Source: Triticum aestivum
Taxonomy: Eukaryota > Streptophyta > Magnoliopsida > Poales > Poaceae
Assembly (NCBI RefSeq): GCF_018294505.1
Contig: NC_057794.1
Span: 192,867,201-192,931,200 of the forward strand
Length of the DNA stretch: 64,000 bases
Direction of reading: 5' to 3'
Made by a program: the position numbers and the translations under genes. This document shows positions 58,572 through 64,000 of this stretch, one piece after another. Each line of letters opens with the position of its first letter. The stretch's first letter is position 1. The notes under the pieces were generated by a model that saw nothing but the letters and a program-made list of their open reading frames with translations, was not told the DNA's origin and did not search any database.

Positions 58572-59926
58572 ACTCGCTCGTGTTTATCTTGTGTGCCGAA
58601 AAATTGTTCATATGCGCTAAGCAATGCTTATTGAATTTAAAATATTACTTTCTGTGCGGCCGTTTATCAAAAAATTGAGAGATGGCCAGTCGTCGGCTTC
58701 TGCCCCCATGCCACTAGTGCTGGGGTGTTCAGGATAAACCTGAGCGCTCTTTTTCCCATAGTTGGGTCCTTCGAGGGAGGCGCTCAGCACAACGAACCAG
58801 GCAATTGGACTATAATGCTTGAACACTCTCACTTAGCCATAGAACTCTATAATTTTAAATTTCAGCGAAGCCCTTAGTTCGGAAGACCGAGTTCGGGGTG
58901 CTATCCACGCCTTGGCCGGACAAAGCCAGCTCCTCGCTCGAAGCGGCATAAGTCTTTAGGGACTCGAAAAACCACTCGAACAACGACTGTTCTCTCGCCT
59001 CATCATGACAGTCAGTTTTAGCTTCTCCACGGAGGTGCTTAACCCAGCTGAATCGGGGCACAATCGCAGTGGTTCTCCTAGTGCTACCTTAGCCGATAGA
59101 GCAGAACGTAAGGCACCAAAACATAGGAGCCGGGAAAACACAACTATTGACCCAAATCATGATTCGGAGCCGATGCATATAGTGCTATAAGTTCGGGGTG
59201 CCGCACTTGTGAAAGTGTACGGACTTCTCACACCATTATGAGGGGTACTGAAGCCCCTGGTGTGTTTGCCGTACCATGGTGTACGGGTGCAATCATGTCA
59301 TTTAATAAACATAAATGTGAAAAGAAGATAATGCAAAAAATAGGCAAGAAGCTAAGCATTGTTTATAGAGAGGCTATTTATCAAAGCCGAACGATACAAA
59401 TAGTGCGGTAAGCAAAAGATATTGGACTATTCAGTATGTCCTGACCAGGGGCAGGCCGCGGAATTGTATTTAAAATAGGTATACCGCTCGTAACAGAGAC
59501 CACCTGGGAGTTCCATAATGCGGCATGGCTTGTCTGCCTCCATGGATCTTGCATCGTTTGTGCAGCAGTCGAATTGCCGAACAGGTCGTCCGAAGTATCG
59601 AGTCCTGAAAGTAAGAAAAAATTCAAAAAAGAATCCGGCAGCCCCTAGTACGTTTTAAGCCGTATTTTGGGCGTGCCGTTATTGTGCCCCTTCCCCTGTG
59701 CCCATGGTATTTCAAGGGCATAGTTATGTACGCGAGGTACTGGTTTCGCTATGTCGTGAAAGCTGGGGTTGGGGCCGCATTGCTACGCTTGCTTAGAGTG
59801 TGCCATGCGGTCCTGCTGTGGGTTACTCCGGGCGCGCTTGGCAGTGTCTGGATTTTTAATGGCCGGACTGGAGAATTGCCTAAGAAGGCTACTTTGTACC
59901 TCCGCTACGAGAGCCGCCGTATGCTC
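58572..59926. other. F3 noncoding middle region
   Basis: Reverse counterpart of 12136-13330 in F2, with the shared blocks near 58640-58860 and 59040-59190. No pol domain is present on either strand. Confidence 0.55.
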
Positions 59927-62900
59927 CTACGTACAGAGGGAGCGTTCGGTGTTTCCGTTGACCATAATTACTCCTCGAGGGCCTGGCATCTTGAGCTTGA
60001 GATATGCGTAGTGCGGCACCGCATTGAACTTTGCGAATCTGGTTTGTCCGAGCAGGGCGTGATAGCCACTGCGAAATGGGACTATATCGAAGATTAACTC
60101 TTCGCTTCGGAAATTGTCCGGGGATCCGAAGACCACGTCAAGTGTTACTGAGCCTGTACAGTTGGCTTCTACACCTGGTATAACACCTTTAAAGGTCGTT
60201 CTTGTGGGCTTAATCCTTGAGGGATCTATGCCCATTTTCCACACTGTATCCTGATAAAGCAGGTTCAGGCTACTGCCGCCGTCCATGAGGACTCTTGTGA
60301 GATGAAATCCGTCGATGATTGGGTCGAGAACCAATGCGGCGAAGCCGCCATGAAGGATGCTAGTGGGATGGTCCCTTCGATCAAAAGTGATCGGGTAGGA
60401 GGACCATGGGTTGAACTTTGGGGCGACTGGCTCCATAGCGTATACGTCCCGTAGCGCACGCTTCCGCTCCCGCTTGGGAACATGGGTTGCGTATATCATG
60501 TTCACCGTCCGCACTTGTGGGAGAAAGCCCATCTGTCCATTGTTGTTCGGCGGCTTGGGCTCCTCGTCGTCACTGTGCAGCCCCTTGTCTCTGTTTTCGG
60601 CCCTTAACTTGCCTGCCTGCTTGAACACCCAACAATCCCTGTTAGTGTGATTGGCTGGCCTTTCGGGGGTGCCATGTATCTGGCACAAGCGATCGAGTAT
60701 TCGGTCCAAACTGGACGGGCCCTGAGTATTCTTTTTGAATGGCTTTTTCCGCTAACCGGATTTATAGCCTTTGAATCCGGCATTGACTGCCGTGTCTTCA
60801 TTGCTGTCGCTGTTAACGCGGCATTTTTGCTTATTCCGATGTGTCCTGCCACTTTTGTCCTTGGTATCCGAATTACCAGGGTTCTTTGATAAGTTGTTAC
60901 TGCGAGCTAGCCAGCTGTCTTCTCCCGCGCAAAAGCGGGTCATGAGTGTCGTGAGGGCTACCATGGATTTCAGCTTTTCCTGTCCCAGGTGCCGGGCAAG
61001 CCACTCGTCGCGGATGTTATGCTTGAAGGCTGCTAGGGCCTCTGCGTCCGGACAGTCGACTATCTGGTTTTTCTTTGTTAGGAACCGTGTCCAGAATTGT
61101 CTGGCCGATTCCTCTGGCTGCTGAATTATGTGGCTTAAGACGTCGGCATCCGGTGGTCGCATGTAAGTGCCCTGGAAGTTGCCGAGGAATGCGGCTTCCA
61201 GGTCCTCCCAAGAACCGATTGAGTCTGCTGGCAAGCTGTTAAGCCAATGCCGGGCCAGTCCTTTAAGTTTGAGCGGGAGGTATTTGATGGCCTGTAGATC
61301 ATCGCCGCGTGCCATGTGGATGTGAAGGAGATAATCCTCGATCCATACTGCCGGATCTGTTGTGCCATCGTATGATTCGATGTTTACGGGTTTGAAACCC
61401 TCTGGGATTTTATGATCCATTACTTCATTCATGAAGCATAGTGGATGTGCGGCGCCTTTGTACTGGGCTATATCACGATGCAGCTCGGAAGAGCTATGTC
61501 TGTTGTGTTCGGCCCGGCTGGATTTGTTGTATCCGTAGTGAAGATCATTGTCACATGCCGTAGGGCTCCTGCGCGATTTGTAGATCGATCTTGTTTGTCT
61601 TGCCTTATCCTCTAGTATGTCTCGCAGGTCGGGCGCATTTTCCCGTGCCTTAGTTGAGCGGCGTCGGGGCATGGCTTGGGTGGAGGGCCGAGAGGCCTCT
61701 CTCTCACGGCCGCGAGGTGGCCGGTCTACCATGTCATGCGCTGGTGATGTAGGTGCTTCCTCCTCTGATCGGGGTAGCGGCCTGCGCTTCGGGTTAACTC
61801 TTGGAGGGGCGTTCGAGTTCATACTCTTCGGCCGCAAGGACTTCAGTCCATCTGTCAGCTAGCAAATCTTGGGCAGCTCTAAGTTGTTGCTGCTTTTTCT
61901 TGAGGCTGCTTGCCGTGGCTAAAAGCCTGTGTTTAAACCGCACTTGTTCGGCGGGGTCTGATGGTATGACGAATTCATCGTCATCGAGGCTTGCCTCGTC
62001 TTCGGAGGGAGGCGTATAGTTATCATCCTCGACCTCTCGGTCTGCCGCTCTCTCATGAGGGCTGGCTTCTCCATCTTCCTGTGCCGAATCTTGCTGAGGT
62101 GGGTGTTCTTCGGCGCTATCCGGGGTAGTATTATCTCCCGTGCCAGAATCACCGTTTTTGTTTTGGCGGGATTTAGAGCGGCGCCGCTGACGCCGGCGCT
62201 TTGGCTGTTTCTTGGGGGCGTCATCCCCCACTGTTCCATCACCATCTCCATCTTTTGGAGTATCCACCATATATATGTCATATGACGAGGTGGCCTTCCA
62301 GCGCCCTACAGGTGCTGGTTCCTGTTCATCTCCTACATCGTCGTCCATGCCGTCGATCTCTTCGGAGCTGAAGTCAAGCATGTCGGTTAGATCGTCGACA
62401 GTGGCTACAAAGTGGGTGGTGGGTGGGCTTTGTATTTCCTCATCGCCTGTATCCCACCCTCGCTGACCGTAGTCCGGCCAGGGCTCTCCTAATAAAGAGA
62501 GAGACTTAAGAGAATTCAGGATGTCGCCAAAAGGCGAACGCTGAAAGATGTCTGCGGTGGTGAACTCCATTATCGGCGCCCAATCGGATTCGATTGGCAG
62601 GGGCGCGAGGGGTTCGGAGTCCGGGGAGGAGTCTGGATCCTCGGAGTCATGGGTTGTGCAGAGTGCGGGGCTAGCGTTCGGCTCGATCACTTTTGGGATC
62701 GCAGCCCCCGAGGTGACATCCAACCGCTCATCCTTGATTGGCGAAATAGGCTCCGAGTTAGGGGTCGGAACTGATGCGTGTGCGGCCTCCAGGACACTGT
62801 CCGGGGGCAGAGCTAGATCATGCCTCTCGAGATAGTGCGGCGCGCTTGGTCGTGGCTCGAGTCCGTCGAAGATCAAGTCTCCGCGGATGTCAGCCTTGTA

Positions 62901-63065
62901 GTTTAAGCTTATAAACCTGACTTGATGGCCAGGGGCGTAGCTTTCGATCTGCTCCAGGTGGCCGAGCGAATTTGCCCGCAGAGCGAAGCCGCCGAAGACG
63001 AAGATCTGTCGGGGGAGCAAAGTCTCACCCTGGACCGCATCGTTGTTGATGATCAAAGGAGCCAT
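59927..63065 (-). pseudogene. gag: F3 gag-aspartic protease, broken
   Basis: From the ATG at 63065 (GTG seven codons upstream at 63086) the first frame runs to 61794. A frame change at AAGAGTTAACCC is followed by a second frame (61837-60752) with the Gag core (YDGTTDPAVWIEDYLLHIHM). It is stopped by TAG at 60754-60752, where F2 has CAG. The frame continues to 59927 through the zinc-binding-like cluster (CQIHGTPERPANHTNRDC) and the protease (LMDGGSSLN). A last TAG is at a GAG codon of F2. The first 210 or so residues match F1, the rest matches F2. Confidence 0.82.
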
Positions 63066-63112
63066 CAGGCCTAAAGGCGACGACACAGAGGAACTCTCAA
63101 TGAAAGCACCAA

Positions 63113-63597
63113 TGTCGGTGTCAAAACCGGCGGATCTCGGGTAGGGGGTACCGAACTATGCGCCTAGGCCGGATGGTAACAGGAGGCAGGGAACACGATG
63201 TTTTACCCAGGTTCGGGCCCTCTTGATGGAGGTAAAACCCTACGTCCTGCTTGATTAATATTGATGATATGGGTAGTACAAGAGTAGATCTACCACGAGA
63301 TCAAGGAGGCTAAACCCTAGAAGCTAGCCTATGGTATGATTGTTGTATATGGAGTTGATCGCCTACGGACTACAACCCTCCGGTTTATATAGACACCAGA
63401 TAGGGTTAGGGTTACACAAAGTCGGTTACAATGGTAGGAGATCTTGAATATCCGCATCGCCAAGCTTGCCTTCCACTACAAGGAAAGTCCCATCCAGACA
63501 CGGGATGAAGTCTTCAATCTTGTATCTTCATAGTCCAGGAGTCCGGCTGAAGGTATAGTCCGGCTACCCGAACACCCCCTAATCCACGACTCCCTCA
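63113..63597 (-). repeat. F3 5' LTR
   Basis: 485 bases; TATATAAA on the minus strand at 63384-63391. The primer-binding region TTGGTGCTTTCATTGAGAG follows on the minus strand at 63112-63094. Confidence 0.95.
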
Positions 63598-63602
63598 ACG
63601 AT
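63598..63602. repeat. Right target-site duplication of F3
   Basis: ACGAT, identical to 54506-54510. Confidence 0.95.
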
Positions 63603-63622
63603 GTCAGCACTCCATCGGCCAT

Positions 63623-63910
63623 TTATATTTTCTTGGGACGATAAGTATATATCGACCAAGTCTTGTGTGAACTTTCTGATGCAAACTTGGCTGAAACCTT
63701 CTCAGCTTCATTAACAATCCAGTGATAAACTACCATAGATATGTATCTCAAGGTCATCCTCCGAACCATATTGTTCAACCTTTTGCTAGGATTTTGTAGA
63801 TCATCAACAATACTTTCTCCAATCCTTACTTTTGCCTGCATAAAAATTTCATTAGTGGCTGAAGCTGTGGACTTCGGTTCGGCCTTACCTATGTTGACGA
63901 GAATAAGCAT
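63623..63910 (-). CDS. X internal ORF fragment, unknown protein
   Basis: A 95-codon open frame on the minus strand, reading SIVDDLQNPSKRLNNMVRRM and YISMVVYHWIVNEAEKVSAK. It may be an exon: the preceding minus-strand sequence ends in an AG (CAACATAG) at its start. I do not recognise a family. It lies 60-odd bases plus the F3 insertion away from the polypurine tract of X, so it would be the last coding piece of X, possibly in the same orientation as the element. Chance ORF is possible. Confidence 0.35.
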   Translation of the reverse strand: MLILVNIGKAEPKSTASATNEIFMQAKVRIGESIVDDLQNPSKRLNNMVRRMTLRYISMVVYHWIVNEAEKVSAKFASESSHKTWSIYTYRPKKI

Positions 63911-64000
63911 CGGCTATTGAGAGAAATGCAATACAACATGATTAACATAGTAGACGGATGTTTGTTGTGACAATTCTTTTGAATTTTCATGTCTAAATAT

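Larger units (their letters stand above)
54511..63597 (-). mobile_element. F3: complete Fatima-like non-autonomous Gypsy retrotransposon, minus strand
   Basis: 9087 bases with two 485-base LTRs and perfect ACGAT target duplications. On the minus strand: 5' LTR (63597-63113), primer-binding region, gag-protease in three frames, noncoding middle and 3' LTR (54995-54511). The antisense gene is therefore on the plus strand (55551-58571). No RT, RNase H or integrase. The LTRs differ at about 20 of 485 positions by eye. At the commonly used 1.3e-8 substitutions per site per year that is roughly 1.6 million years. Confidence 0.92.
53427..64000 (-). mobile_element. X: minus-strand LTR retrotransposon of unknown family, split by F3, right end outside window
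   Basis: Only its 3' LTR (54439-53427 on the minus strand) and the end of its interior (54440-54510 and 63603-64000) are visible. F3 splits the interior with an ACGAT duplication. X cut the protease of A; the likely target duplication is CACCG (53422-53426). Confidence 0.6.

Noticed and set aside
1..64000. Host protein genes, tRNA or rRNA genes
   Set aside because: Every open frame with a recognisable domain belongs to a retrotransposon; I saw no cloverleaf or rRNA sequence when reading.

Overview
The window looks like intergenic DNA of a large-genome grass, most likely wheat or a close Triticeae relative. I infer this from the retrotransposon families, recognised from memory and not by search: Fatima-like, Sabrina/WHAM-like (Athila type) and a large-LTR non-autonomous (LARD, Sukkula-like) element. 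I see no host gene, tRNA, rRNA or CRISPR array. Apart from about 850 bases (40746-41595), every base belongs to an LTR retrotransposon or a fragment of one.

Layout, left to right. F1 (1-8339, +) and F2 (8340-17346, +) are two copies of one Gypsy family with 485-base LTRs; F1 seems to sit inside the 5' LTR of F2. F2 interrupts the reverse transcriptase of G (17347-22155, -), a Gypsy element with a 914-base LTR. S1 (22156-33819, +) is a Sabrina-like element; a second, reversed Sabrina-like copy, S2 (23591-29122), splits its primer-binding site with a 5-base target duplication. The 3' LTR of S1 is cut by a LARD-like element (33820-40745) that has a 3955-base LTR and only 779 bases of internal DNA. 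After the 850-base unassigned block comes C (41596-49292, +), a chromovirus-like Gypsy with gag, protease, RT, RNase H and integrase, all broken. Its 3' LTR is interrupted by A (49293-53426, +), an Athila-type element. A is cut by X (53427-64000, -), of which only the 3' LTR and the end of the internal region are visible. X is interrupted by F3 (54511-63597, -), a complete third copy of the F family with perfect ACGAT target duplications.

The most interesting content is in the F family. All three copies have gag plus an aspartic protease but no RT, RNase H or integrase, so they should depend on enzymes from elsewhere. Yet all three keep, on the opposite strand in front of the 3' LTR, a five-exon gene (about 290-codon first exon, basic/acidic linker, coiled-coil and conserved C-terminal exon). 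It has its own TATA box about 110-120 bases upstream of the ATG and mostly GT-AG introns. Exon 4 is exactly 115 bases in all three copies, and the intron phases (0,2,0,1) agree between two diverged subfamilies. Each copy is broken by a few mutations. Across the window most nonsense changes I could compare are CAG to TAG, which fits C-to-T decay at CHG-methylated sites.

All boundaries, exon joins and mutation counts were read by eye from the sequence; no search or alignment program was used.
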